From Algoriphagus locisalis (GTDB lineage Bacteria > Bacteroidota > Bacteroidia > Cytophagales > Cyclobacteriaceae), in NCBI RefSeq assembly GCF_900116615.1, contig NZ_FPBF01000003.1:682001-746000 (forward strand): a stretch of DNA of 64,000 nucleotides, read 5' to 3'. Shown one piece after another: positions 52,949 to 61,817 of the stretch. Positions within the stretch are counted from its first letter, which is position 1; each line of letters opens with the position of its first letter. Position numbers and translations under genes: made by a program. A model generated the notes under the pieces. That model searched no databases. It saw only the letters and a list, made by a program, of their open reading frames with translations, and was not told the DNA's origin.

Positions 52949-53965
52949 TTAAACACCAGACTTCACCTGTATGAGTTCAATAGTATTTTCGGCAACTTCT
53001 ATCGGATTAATGAGGGCACGACCCATTCCTTCCCAATGCACTTTCATTTTATCACCAGTTTGCAATTTGATACCAGCACCGAAGCTGAAAGCCCCTGTTC
53101 CATAAAAATGGACATGTGCCTGAAGTGGCTGACGATGATCCGGATATTTGAAATGATGGTACTCCAAATTCGATAAACTGTGCGCCATATTAATTTCACC
53201 AGTCTTTATGTCTGATGTCCACAAAACTTCTTCATGGCGGGAAACCGTTACCACTCCATTTAGGTCAGAAAAATCATCTGTAAGTACTAATTCAGGTCCG
53301 ATAGAACAAGTTCGCAACTTGGAAGGAGCTAGGTAGAGGTAATTCTTCTTTTCCATCACATGATCAGAAAATTCATTACCTGTAGTAAAACCAATTCGGA
53401 CAGGCTGTCCATTGCTGTCAACAAGGTAAACACCTGCTATCTCAGGCTCTTCTCCCCCATCGTCTCCAAAATCAGGAACTTCCAACGCTTCACCATGAGC
53501 TTTGAGAATAGATCCAGTTCCTTTATAAAACCATTCTGGTTGAATACCAACCTGCCCATCTGCTGGCTTCCCTCCTTCAACTCCCCATTGATAGACTTTC
53601 ATGCTGTCCGTTAGCGAATTTCCGGCCTCACTTTGGTGCATCACATTTCTGTTCATAGCACTACTATGGTGTGTCAGCCCTGTACCAGAAACTATGCAAT
53701 TGGATGGTATATCTGGATTATCAAATGAAGGCAATAACTTCCATTCACTTAAACCATTATAAACTTGATCGTATTCGATCTTAAAAGTGGAGAGCTGGTG
53801 TTCTAAAAGCGCATGAACGGAAATTCCTGATTCTAGCGATTTTGTTACCAATTGGTAGATTGACGTGAATTCATTCACTAAAACCAAAAAAGGTTCTTGA
53901 ACTACTGCTATTTTCCGTCCTTCTGCAGGATGTCTAAGTTGTACTAATCGGGTCTTATCGTTCAT
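52949..53965 (-). CDS. AraD1/GguC-family protein (fumarylacetoacetate hydrolase-like fold)
   Basis: 338 residues from ATG 53965 (MNDKTRLVQLRHP); an earlier start at 54016 would overlap the upstream gene. Family text is strong: SGTGLTHHSSA (about 93-103), QWGVEGGKPADGQVGIQPEW (about 128-147), DDGGEEPEIAGVYLV and GNEFSDHVMEKKNYLYLAPS (about 200-219). It has the metal-binding acidic pattern of the FAH fold. Members are annotated in pentonate or galactonate metabolism (GguC); the reaction is not firmly known. Lies 29 bp after the FAD/Fe-S dehydrogenase. Confidence 0.85.
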   Translation of the reverse strand: MNDKTRLVQLRHPAEGRKIAVVQEPFLVLVNEFTSIYQLVTKSLESGISVHALLEHQLSTFKIEYDQVYNGLSEWKLLPSFDNPDIPSNCIVSGTGLTHHSSAMNRNVMHQSEAGNSLTDSMKVYQWGVEGGKPADGQVGIQPEWFYKGTGSILKAHGEALEVPDFGDDGGEEPEIAGVYLVDSNGQPVRIGFTTGNEFSDHVMEKKNYLYLAPSKLRTCSIGPELVLTDDFSDLNGVVTVSRHEEVLWTSDIKTGEINMAHSLSNLEYHHFKYPDHRQPLQAHVHFYGTGAFSFGAGIKLQTGDKMKVHWEGMGRALINPIEVAENTIELIQVKSGV

Positions 53966-53994
53966 AATATGTTGAGTTAAAAATGTAATAGTAA

Positions 53995-56940
53995 TTAGGA
54001 AATCAAAGCTTCCCATAAAATTTCCACTGGGTGCTTGGCTTTCCTGCCCGTCCCGTCAGCAATCTGATGACGGCAAGAGGTACCCGGTGCTGCAATAATT
54101 GTTTCGGCATCAGCCTTTCTAACTGCTGGAAAGAGCACCAATTCTCCCACTTGCTGGGAAACCTCGTAATGCTCCGCTTCATAGCCAAAGCTTCCGGCCA
54201 TCCCACAGCATCCGCTCGGGATAGTTTCTACAGAGTAATTTGCAGGAAATGAAAGTATCTTTTGGGTCCAAGTCATGGAAGAAAGAGCCTTCTGATGGCA
54301 ATGTCCATGAAGTTTTATCTTCTGATTTTTAGTAGTAAACAAATCTGAAGTGATATTCCCGGCAGCAATTTCCTGAGCCAAAAACTCATCGATCAACTTC
54401 ACATGAAATTTCAATTTCTTGGCAGCCTCCACCAATTCTTTTTTAACAATCCGGGGATATTCATCCCGAAAACTCAAAATAGCGGATGGCTCCAAACCGA
54501 TTAGAGGGGTATTCCCATCAATCAGCTTCTCAAAAACCTTCACATTAGCCTCTGCATGTTTTTTGGCTTTTGGCAGCAAACCCTTAGAAAGTGCAGATCT
54601 ACCGCTTTCCTCATGATCCACGATTTTCACCTCATATCCAAGCTTTTTGAGGAGTGAAATCGCTTTAATCCCGATCTCAGTATCATTGTGGTTGGTGAAT
54701 TCATCTACGAAGAAGTAAACTGACTTGATCTGCTTTGCAGCTGTTGGCAGCGACTCATAATTCCTCTTATACCATTTTCGCAGGCTGACTTTACTGATTT
54801 CAGGTAGATTTCGATTTGGGGCTACGCCCAAAACAGACTTCATCAACCCACCAATCAAGCTATTACTCAGCATGAAATTGGCCAATCCTCCGGTTTTCGA
54901 GCCAAATTCATTCAGTTCATTGATGTAAGCAAAAGCTCGTGAGCGAAGCGGAATGCCGTTCGTTTTTTGGTATTGATACAGGAATTCGGCTTTCATACTG
55001 GACATGTCCACATTGGAAGGACATTCTGCTGTACATCCTTTGCAGGAAAGACACAAATCCATCGCCTCCTTGATTTCGGGATGGTTAAAAGCATTCTCCT
55101 TTTTATCCATAGTGAGAAACTCACGGAGCGTATTGGCTCGACCTCGAGTAGTATCCTTTTCATTTCTAGTAGCCATGTAGCTTGGACACATGGTACCACC
55201 AGAGCCTGGAAGTTTACGGCAGTCACCCGATCCGTTACACTTTTCTGCCAAGCGAAGAATCCCTCCTACATTAGAAAAATCCATCAAAGTATCGTGAACT
55301 GGAGTCTCCATATCCGGCTCATAACGCAGAAACTTGTTCATCGGCGCAGCATCCACGATTTTCCCCGGATTGAAAATATTCTGAGGATCCCATGAGAATT
55401 TGATCCTTCGGAAAAGCTCATAGTTCTTTTCCCCAACCATCAGAGGAATAAAAGCAGCCCGTACTCTTCCATCTCCATGTTCACCAGAAAGTGAGCCTTG
55501 GTATTTCTTCACCAACTCAGCAGAAGCTTTTGAAATCTTATAAAACTCCTCCACATCCTTTGACTTCTTCAGATCCAAAATGGGTCTCAAATGTATCTCT
55601 CCAGCACCTGCATGGGCATAATAAACGGGTTTTTGCTTAAACCCATTCATCATTTCGGCCACCTCATCCATATATTCCGCCAGATCTTCAATATCCACGG
55701 CCGTATCTTCAATACAGGCGACTGCCTTCGCATCACCCGGTATATTTGCCAGAAGCCCCAATCCCGCTGAACGAAGTGCCCAAGCAGTTGAAACCATCGC
55801 AGGTTCAATGATCGGATATGCATAGCCAAGACCAGTTTCTATCAAATCATCCACCAATGCTTTGCCTTTGGCCATAGCTTCTTCCAGCGTTTGACCACGA
55901 AACTCCACCATCAAAATAGCCTCAGGATCACCTTCTACAAAATATCGGTTTTTGCTGTATTCAATACTTTCCTTGGTACAGTCCAAAATAATCTTATCCA
56001 TCAACTCAACCGCCGTAGCTGGATGCTTCATGGCCGTCTGTGCAGAAACCATACTTTGATGAATCGTTTCAAAATGCGCTGCAACTACGATTTCTACAGG
56101 TTCAGGAAGTGGATCCAAACTGATTTTGATTTCAGTAGTGAAAGCCAAAGTCCCCTCAGAACCACTAAGCAAATTGCAGAAATTGAATTTTTCTTCCCCT
56201 TCGAAAATATCAGCCTTCAACAATTCATCTACCGCATAACCGGTATTTCTTCTATGGATTGACTTTTTGGGAAATTGCGCGTGAATCTCTTGTCTAGCCT
56301 CTTCATCACTTAATTCCTCCAGGACTTTTCTATAAATATCCCCTTCCAATGATTTCAGTTTTGTCTTCTCTTCAAACTCATCTTTGGTAAGTGCCTCAAA
56401 CTTCACCGGATTCCCATCGCTCAAAATCGTATCCAATGAAATGACTTTATCTCGTGTCACTCCGTAAACAATCGATGTGGTTCCAGAAGAATTATTCCCG
56501 ACCATCCCGCCAATCATGGCACGATTCGCAGTAGAAGTAATCGGACTGAAGAAGAGTCCGTGCGGCTTCAAATAGCGATTAAGCTCGTCGCGTACCACTC
56601 CAGGCTGCACACGCACCCAACGCTCTTCTACATTCAACTCCAATATTTTGGTGAAATGTTTGGAAACATCCACCACAATTCCGTTTCCTACACATTGTCC
56701 TGAAAGGGAAGTTCCGGCAGTTCTTGGGATCAGAGAAGTGCCGTTTTTGAAAGCAAAAAGTATTAGCTTCTGGATATCTGATTCGGATTTTGGAAAAGCT
56801 ACTGCCAAAGGCATCTCCCTGTAAACGGAAGCATCTGTGGCGTAAAGGGTCTTTGTCAAAGAATCAAATTGCAAGGTTCCCTCCAATTGGGCGGAAAGCT
56901 CCTGAATCAAAGGCAATAGGTTAGGTAGGTCTGAACTCAT
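53995..56940 (-). CDS. FAD-linked oxidase fused to Fe-S/CCG domains (YdiJ-like D-2-hydroxyacid dehydrogenase)
   Basis: 981 residues from ATG 56940; a TTG two codons earlier is rejected. Domains in order: FAD-binding type 4 (about 40-270, PRTAGTSLSGQCVG, GGMVGNNSSG), FAD oxidase C-terminal (about 300-545, HAGAGEIHLRP, SGEHGDGRVRAAF), a 4Fe-4S region (about 600-690, CNGSGDCRKLPG, CLSCKGCTAECPSNVDM), and two CCG repeats (about 855-935, HGHCHQKAL, SGCCGMAGSFGYE). The family oxidises D-2-hydroxyglutarate or D-lactate and passes electrons to the respiratory chain. With AraD1 it suggests sugar-acid catabolism; the actual hydroxyacid is unknown. Confidence 0.92.
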   Translation of the reverse strand: MSSDLPNLLPLIQELSAQLEGTLQFDSLTKTLYATDASVYREMPLAVAFPKSESDIQKLILFAFKNGTSLIPRTAGTSLSGQCVGNGIVVDVSKHFTKILELNVEERWVRVQPGVVRDELNRYLKPHGLFFSPITSTANRAMIGGMVGNNSSGTTSIVYGVTRDKVISLDTILSDGNPVKFEALTKDEFEEKTKLKSLEGDIYRKVLEELSDEEARQEIHAQFPKKSIHRRNTGYAVDELLKADIFEGEEKFNFCNLLSGSEGTLAFTTEIKISLDPLPEPVEIVVAAHFETIHQSMVSAQTAMKHPATAVELMDKIILDCTKESIEYSKNRYFVEGDPEAILMVEFRGQTLEEAMAKGKALVDDLIETGLGYAYPIIEPAMVSTAWALRSAGLGLLANIPGDAKAVACIEDTAVDIEDLAEYMDEVAEMMNGFKQKPVYYAHAGAGEIHLRPILDLKKSKDVEEFYKISKASAELVKKYQGSLSGEHGDGRVRAAFIPLMVGEKNYELFRRIKFSWDPQNIFNPGKIVDAAPMNKFLRYEPDMETPVHDTLMDFSNVGGILRLAEKCNGSGDCRKLPGSGGTMCPSYMATRNEKDTTRGRANTLREFLTMDKKENAFNHPEIKEAMDLCLSCKGCTAECPSNVDMSSMKAEFLYQYQKTNGIPLRSRAFAYINELNEFGSKTGGLANFMLSNSLIGGLMKSVLGVAPNRNLPEISKVSLRKWYKRNYESLPTAAKQIKSVYFFVDEFTNHNDTEIGIKAISLLKKLGYEVKIVDHEESGRSALSKGLLPKAKKHAEANVKVFEKLIDGNTPLIGLEPSAILSFRDEYPRIVKKELVEAAKKLKFHVKLIDEFLAQEIAAGNITSDLFTTKNQKIKLHGHCHQKALSSMTWTQKILSFPANYSVETIPSGCCGMAGSFGYEAEHYEVSQQVGELVLFPAVRKADAETIIAAPGTSCRHQIADGTGRKAKHPVEILWEALIS

Positions 56941-57126
56941 GTTCAAAAATAACCCGATGAGATGGATTTAGGGAAAAGTTGGGAAAAAGAATTTGGAAAT
57001 GGACAAGGCTCAATGTGCAAGATTCAATTATCAAAGCTTTTCCCACGGGTAAATTGAATTTGCTCATTGAAAATTGATTATTGATCATTTCCCTCTTTTC
57101 TTTACAGCAAATACCAAATCACCTTC

Positions 57127-57897
57127 ATGTTTTTCTATTTCTCCCAATTTCTGAGCTTTTTGGCTATGCCGCTAACAATTATCTCACTTTTATGGGTTTT
57201 TGGACTGCTCTACATCAAGAGAAAATGGGGGAAAAGATGTCTTTGGATTGGTTTGATTTTACTCTGGTTTTTTTCCAATCAGTTTATCTCCAATCAAGCC
57301 ATGCTAGCTTGGGAACCCGATTTCAAGGAGTTTTCCGAAATCAAAAACCATGAAATCGGCATAGTACTTACGGGGGTAACGAACTTAAGCAAAACCGCAT
57401 ATGACCGCACTTTCTTCAACAAAGGCGCTGACAGGATTACCCATGCCTTGCAGCTATATCGCATGGGCAAAATCAAAAAAATACTCATCACCGGTGGACA
57501 AGGCTTAAACCCTGTCAATCCCCAATCGGAAGCTGAGCTTTTACAGCGTTTTCTAATTATGACAGGAGTTCCCGCAGAGGACATCATGATCGAAGATCAA
57601 TCGAAAAACACTGCGCAAAACGCAGCATTTACTAAGGATTTTTTTGTTACAAAGGGAATCGATACTAATCAAGAATTTCTATTAATCACCTCAGCTTTTC
57701 ACATGTATCGAGCGAAAGGCTGCTTCGACAAAGTTGGGTTGAAAACAGAAACATTTCCTACAGATTACTATAGCCACGATACAAAATATGATCTTCCAGC
57801 ATTTTTATATCCAGGCCCTTCTTCCATTGAAAACTGGCACAAACTGTCGAAGGAATGGATTGGGATTTTGGTATATAAGATGGTCGGGTATATTTGA
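57127..57897 (+). CDS. YdcF/ElyC family DUF218 membrane protein
   Basis: 256 residues. Two N-terminal helices (about 4-30 and 38-58, ISLLWVFGLLYIK, LWIGLILLWFF), then the DUF218 domain: HEIGIVLTGVTN, GADRITHALQLYRMGKIKKI, LITGGQGLNP (about 120-129), SKNTAQNAAFTKDF, and LLITSAFHMYRAKGCF (about 189-204). ElyC relatives act in envelope lipid-carrier metabolism; no activity has been proven for the family at large. Starts a rightward pair with the DUF72 gene. Confidence 0.85.
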   Translation: MFFYFSQFLSFLAMPLTIISLLWVFGLLYIKRKWGKRCLWIGLILLWFFSNQFISNQAMLAWEPDFKEFSEIKNHEIGIVLTGVTNLSKTAYDRTFFNKGADRITHALQLYRMGKIKKILITGGQGLNPVNPQSEAELLQRFLIMTGVPAEDIMIEDQSKNTAQNAAFTKDFFVTKGIDTNQEFLLITSAFHMYRAKGCFDKVGLKTETFPTDYYSHDTKYDLPAFLYPGPSSIENWHKLSKEWIGILVYKMVGYI

Positions 57898-57923
57898 GAT
57901 AATTAAACTCAAACTTACCAACT

Positions 57924-58808
57924 ATGAAATTTGGCAGAACTGAACACCCTGAGAAAATTGACTTCGCCTTACCACCTGATCATCCAGATACGGCTGAGAC
58001 ACTTAAGAAATATAAGAGCGATGCTCCATTTGAAGTTTACGTGGGATGTGCCAAATGGAACAAAGCTGATCTTAAAGGTTTCTATCCAAGAGGCACAAAA
58101 GATGAGTTGACATATTATTCAAGGCAGTTTAATTCTATTGAGCTCAATGCGACTTTTTACAACTCACCCGACAAAAATCAGGTTGTGCAATGGAAAGAGA
58201 AAACTCCAGAAGACTTTAAGTTCTTTCCAAAAATTCCTCAGTCTGTAAGTCACTATCGCAGACTTAATGATGTTAAGAATTTGACTGAAGATTTTGCTGA
58301 CTCGGTAAGTATGTTTGAAGAAAAACTCGGCATGGTCTTCCTACAAATGATTGACAATTTCAAACCAAAATTTATTGATCGGGTAGAAAGTTTTGCGCAG
58401 AATTTCCCCAAAGGAGTTCCGCTGGCAATCGAGGTTCGTAATGAAGATTGGTTCAAAGGAGAAGTCTTCGATGCTTATTTCGATATTCTAAAGAAAAATA
58501 ATATCACAAATATCATCGTGGACGCCGCAGCTCGAAGGGACATGCTTCATATGCGTCTGTCTAATGATGCCGCTTTCATCCGATATGTTGGCGCAAATCA
58601 TAAAAGTGATTACTCCCGACTTGAAGATTGGGTTGAAAGAATCAAAGTCTGGAGATCTCATGGCCTTCAAAAACTTTACTTTTTCATTCACCAAAACATC
58701 GAAAAGGAATCGCCTCTTCTTGCAGAACATTTCATCAAACTGCTAAACTCAGAACTTGGACTATCCCTGAAAATCCCTAATTCTCCAGACAATCCTTTTG
58801 GATTTTAG
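57924..58808 (+). CDS. DUF72 domain protein
   Basis: 294-residue TIM-barrel-like protein with conserved family text: VGCAKWNKADLKGFYPRGTK (about 36-55), YYSRQFNSIELNATFYNSPD (about 60-79), FFPKIPQSVSHYRRL (about 95-109), and LAIEVRNEDWF near 172. The biochemical function of DUF72 is unknown, although some members are linked to radiation or phage response by naming only. It follows the YdcF-like gene after 26 bp. Confidence 0.9.
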   Translation: MKFGRTEHPEKIDFALPPDHPDTAETLKKYKSDAPFEVYVGCAKWNKADLKGFYPRGTKDELTYYSRQFNSIELNATFYNSPDKNQVVQWKEKTPEDFKFFPKIPQSVSHYRRLNDVKNLTEDFADSVSMFEEKLGMVFLQMIDNFKPKFIDRVESFAQNFPKGVPLAIEVRNEDWFKGEVFDAYFDILKKNNITNIIVDAAARRDMLHMRLSNDAAFIRYVGANHKSDYSRLEDWVERIKVWRSHGLQKLYFFIHQNIEKESPLLAEHFIKLLNSELGLSLKIPNSPDNPFGF

Positions 58809-58854
58809 GACTCATTCTAAAAAGCTGGTGATTAGTAGTTAATTCAAGAATTTA

Positions 58855-58900
58855 TTACGTAATTTACGTAACGTTATTTACGTAACGCACTTTGCGTAAT
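58855..58900 (+). promoter_or_regulatory. Array of TTACGTAA palindromes upstream of the ATPase gene
   Basis: TTACGTAA occurs at 58855-58862, 58864-58871 and 58878-58885, with a partial TGCGTAA at 58893-58899 and AACGTTA at 58870-58876. Spacing is 9 and 14 bases. The array ends 17 nt before the ATPase start codon, so a dimeric regulator could control it. It is not a CRISPR-like repeat. Confidence 0.6.
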
Positions 58901-58916
58901 CAATGATGTAATTATT

Positions 58917-60038
58917 ATGAAAGAACCTTTCAATCCCTTCGTGATCAATACTTATCAAGGAAAAGACTATTTCTGTGATCGGGAAAATGATCTGAAAATA
59001 CTCATTTCTCATATAGAAAATGATAGAAATGTAGTGCTTTACGCATGGAGAAGACTAGGTAAATCAGCCCTAATCCATCGTTTTTTTGAGGAATTAGAAA
59101 CTTCCAAAGGTTGCGAAACGATCTATATCGATCTGCTTGCAACTCAAAATATAGATGAAGCCATACAATCCATCGCCTCAGCTATCTATGAAAAATATGG
59201 CAGGACCACTGCTGGAATAAGCGCAAGCATACAAAAGCTCTTGGCATCTATAGGAGCTACGATAAGTTTCAATGCTTTATCCGGATTGCCGGAAATAAGC
59301 ATTGGCATTAATAAATCCGAGCAGCCAGGCCAATCACTAAAAGCACTTGGAGATTTTCTGCTTTCCCGCAAAAAGAGAATAGTCATCGCCATCGATGAGT
59401 TCCAGCAGATCGCTGATTACGAAGGGGCAAATGCCGAAGCTATTTTCCGCACCTGGGTACAGCAGATTCCTGAAGTCAGGTTTATCTTCAGCGGCAGTCA
59501 TCGCACGCTGATGGAAGCGATATTTACTGAGAAGAAGCGACCTTTCTATCAAAGTTCGCAGTTAGAATCCCTTCAGCCCATCGCTTTGGAAGCTTATACA
59601 AAATTTATAACTGAGCACTTTCAAGCCGCAAAAAAATCCATCGAAGCTGATTCAATCGAGAAGATTTATACATGGAGCCGTGGGCAGACCTACACCGTGC
59701 AATTAGTCTGCAATCATCTTTTTGCGAACTACAAAAAAGTAAGTCTTTCAGATGTGGATGTGGTTTTTGATCAGATTCTGACCCAGCAACAGGCCGTTTT
59801 TGCCAATTTCCAAAAGATGCTCACACGAGCTCAATGGAATATCTTTCGGGCGGTTGCCAAAGAGGAACCACTACAAAATCCCTTAAGTAAAGACTTTATT
59901 CAAAAACATAATCTAGGGGCAGCAAGTACCGTAAGCACTGCATTGAAAGCTCTGGAAAGACTGGAGCTGGTAGTAAAAGACGAAGGATACTATTTAGTCC
60001 ATGAAGTGCAATTGGCACGTTGGATGGCGAGACTATAG
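58917..60038 (+). CDS. P-loop AAA-type ATPase (archaeal ATPase family)
   Basis: 373 residues. Walker A is in VVLYAWRRLGKSALIHRF (about 39-56); the G-x-x-x-x-G-K element is altered (WRRLGKS), as in the archaeal ATPase family with PRRxGKT. Walker B is IVIAIDEFQQIADYE (about 154-168), and FIFSGSHRTLM follows (about 190-200). The C-terminus (about 290-373) is a winged-helix-like region (STVSTALKALERLELVVKDE). Family members include archaeal and bacterial orphan ATPases, some near toxin or defence loci. It converges with hipA, 7 bp apart. Confidence 0.88.
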   Translation: MKEPFNPFVINTYQGKDYFCDRENDLKILISHIENDRNVVLYAWRRLGKSALIHRFFEELETSKGCETIYIDLLATQNIDEAIQSIASAIYEKYGRTTAGISASIQKLLASIGATISFNALSGLPEISIGINKSEQPGQSLKALGDFLLSRKKRIVIAIDEFQQIADYEGANAEAIFRTWVQQIPEVRFIFSGSHRTLMEAIFTEKKRPFYQSSQLESLQPIALEAYTKFITEHFQAAKKSIEADSIEKIYTWSRGQTYTVQLVCNHLFANYKKVSLSDVDVVFDQILTQQQAVFANFQKMLTRAQWNIFRAVAKEEPLQNPLSKDFIQKHNLGAASTVSTALKALERLELVVKDEGYYLVHEVQLARWMARL

Positions 60039-60045
60039 CCCTGTT

Positions 60046-61347
60046 TCAAGCCAAAAGCGTAGCTGCAATACTGTCTTTTAAAATTGGATCAACTCCCACT
60101 TGCTCAGCAAAATCATCCCACTTTCTAACTGCTAACTTTACTTTTTCTATCTTTTCTTCAGGCTTTTTGATATTCATTTTTCTCGCTACCTCCAAAAAAT
60201 CAGAATCTTCAATTCCTTCTCTCTTTCCATTTACCATCAATGATTGCGCACTTACCCACATACTACCGAGTCTATAAGCATAGCAGATATCATAAGCAGG
60301 AGAAAGCTTCCATTTGCCATCTTTCCCCATCAGGAAAGCAAAGTTCTTTGTGTGGTCATCACAGTTTCTTGCTAGCACATTAAACACCATCCGTGCAAAC
60401 ATCTGCTCTGCTTCAGGATAAGATAGTCGCAACATCCGCATGGTCTCAAAAATCTGCTCGTAACTGTAATAGCCCACTTGATTGAAATCAAAATGCCGCA
60501 AACCACACAAGCTTTGCATATGGATTTTCTGACCGTCATCGCTTCGGTCAAATCGCTTGGTCATAAAATGAGCTCTCCCATTTTCTTCCAAAATCCGACA
60601 TTCATTCATATCAATCCCAGCCTCCAATGCCATCAGGTAATATGCCATTTCCACTCTCCCATAGCCTACGGTCACTCCAAACTGCGAATCATGAACCCCG
60701 TCAAATTTGATAATCCAATACGAAAAACCCTTGGGAGCTTTCACCTGACCGCTTTTTACTTCTCCTGTCTTGGGATTAAAAGCAATTACCGCTTTGGCAC
60801 GGGCACCGCCTGCCGACGTACCTATTTTTAGGATATCTGACAGAGCAGATTGCTCGTCAACACTCAGATTAGACTGAAAACCCTCTCTTGCATTGAGAAT
60901 TTTCCCAGCGATATTGACTAGGCTGTCGATTTCCAAAGTACTTGGCTTGATAGCTTCCTCACGAAATGAAGGCCTGATTTCCAGAGCACCCACGCCCCTT
61001 TTTCCGATAAAGCAAAGCTGTTCAACAGGATTAAGACTATCCGCTGGCCTCCCATTTTTGGCGAGCCAGGCATTGATGAGCTGATTACCATATTTATCGG
61101 GAAGCATATCTGCAAGTAATCCCGGCAGCCCTTTAAACGTATCAAAAGCATCTCCCCTTGATTTTCGCAACTCAGGAAACCCATAAACTCTAGTCCCCTG
61201 TTCCAATGGCATTTTCACAGGGGAAATATCTAAACCCGAGCTGAGAAAATTCTGATTGAATTCAAAACTGCCAAGCTGCTCCGACTCGTTCCAAAGTACC
61301 GCTCCGACTAGCTTATCCCAAATCCAGATTTCGGCAGCATTTACCAC
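60046..61347 (-). CDS. hipA: HipA-family serine/threonine kinase toxin
   Basis: 433 residues. An N-terminal couple-HipA domain (about 1-110) precedes the kinase fold. GTSAGGARAKAVIAF (about 176-190) is the Gly-rich ATP loop; HNCDDHTKN-type catalytic motif is at ARNCDDHTKN (about 326-335) with D331 as likely base, and SPAYDICYAY (about 349-358) holds the metal-binding D. HipA kinases phosphorylate tRNA synthetases or other targets and cause growth arrest, neutralised by HipB. Its start overlaps the end of the hipB-like gene by seven bases, so they are co-translated. Target is not known here. Confidence 0.9.
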   Translation of the reverse strand: MVNAAEIWIWDKLVGAVLWNESEQLGSFEFNQNFLSSGLDISPVKMPLEQGTRVYGFPELRKSRGDAFDTFKGLPGLLADMLPDKYGNQLINAWLAKNGRPADSLNPVEQLCFIGKRGVGALEIRPSFREEAIKPSTLEIDSLVNIAGKILNAREGFQSNLSVDEQSALSDILKIGTSAGGARAKAVIAFNPKTGEVKSGQVKAPKGFSYWIIKFDGVHDSQFGVTVGYGRVEMAYYLMALEAGIDMNECRILEENGRAHFMTKRFDRSDDGQKIHMQSLCGLRHFDFNQVGYYSYEQIFETMRMLRLSYPEAEQMFARMVFNVLARNCDDHTKNFAFLMGKDGKWKLSPAYDICYAYRLGSMWVSAQSLMVNGKREGIEDSDFLEVARKMNIKKPEEKIEKVKLAVRKWDDFAEQVGVDPILKDSIAATLLA

Positions 61348-61676
61348 TCTAATGGAGGTTTTTCGGCGGCCATATCAGAATTACGAATCCGCTGCTTTTC
61401 ATGCTTCTTTTGAAGTTTAATATAAGTCATTGGACTTATTACAGACTTGATTTCAAATGATTCCAACCATTGTAATTGATCCAACACCCGAAGCACCTGT
61501 ATCAGAGTAATCAGATTGACTTTTTCACCACGCTCTAATAGACTCAGTGTGGACCGGCTTATCCCCGCAGCATGCGAGAGTTGCTCTTGGGACTTATTTT
61601 GAGCCATGCGGTGATGCTTGACAAAGTCTCCTAGCTTTTGCAGAACTGCTAAATCGCTTAATTGATTATAATCCAT
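61341..61676 (-). CDS. hipB: HipB-family antitoxin (XRE helix-turn-helix)
   Basis: 111 residues. The HTH is clear (MAQNKSQEQLSHAAGISRST, LSLLERGEKVNLITLIQVL; about 24-62). The C-terminal tail (about 75-111, KKHEKQRIRNSDMAAEKPP) is basic and probably flexible, and the tail may contact the toxin. It likely represses the hipBA operon by binding the GAATGA sites upstream. Overlaps hipA. Confidence 0.9.
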   Translation of the reverse strand: MDYNQLSDLAVLQKLGDFVKHHRMAQNKSQEQLSHAAGISRSTLSLLERGEKVNLITLIQVLRVLDQLQWLESFEIKSVISPMTYIKLQKKHEKQRIRNSDMAAEKPPLEW

Positions 61677-61817
61677 GACTTAAATATCATTCACTACAAA
61701 CAAATATACGACTTAATGAATGAATTATAACACAAACATTAAATATATAAATGAATGATAAATCACTCATTATAAGTATAATAATTACTTAACGAATGAA
61801 TTATCATTCAAAATGTA
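61677..61817 (-). promoter_or_regulatory. hipBA promoter with repeated GAATGA operator sites
   Basis: GAATGA occurs at 61718-61723, 61753-61758 and 61794-61799, with TCATTC at 61687-61692 and 61804-61809. The last two form a perfect inverted repeat GAATGA-ATTA-TCATTC (61794-61809). On the minus strand TATATTTG (61701-61708) is a -7 box 25 nt from the hipB start, with TTTG 24 nt away (61733-61736). The sites straddle the promoter, as expected for HipB autorepression, and extend toward the helicase gene stop. Confidence 0.7.

Noticed and set aside
57001-57110. TTGAAAATTGATTATTGATC-type text before the YdcF gene as an operator
   Set aside because: Such A/T-rich near repeats are common in spacers here; no symmetric element stands out.
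58855-58900. TTACGTAA repeats as a CRISPR or simple satellite
   Set aside because: Units are 8 bp with irregular 9/14 spacing; there are no spacers of CRISPR length.
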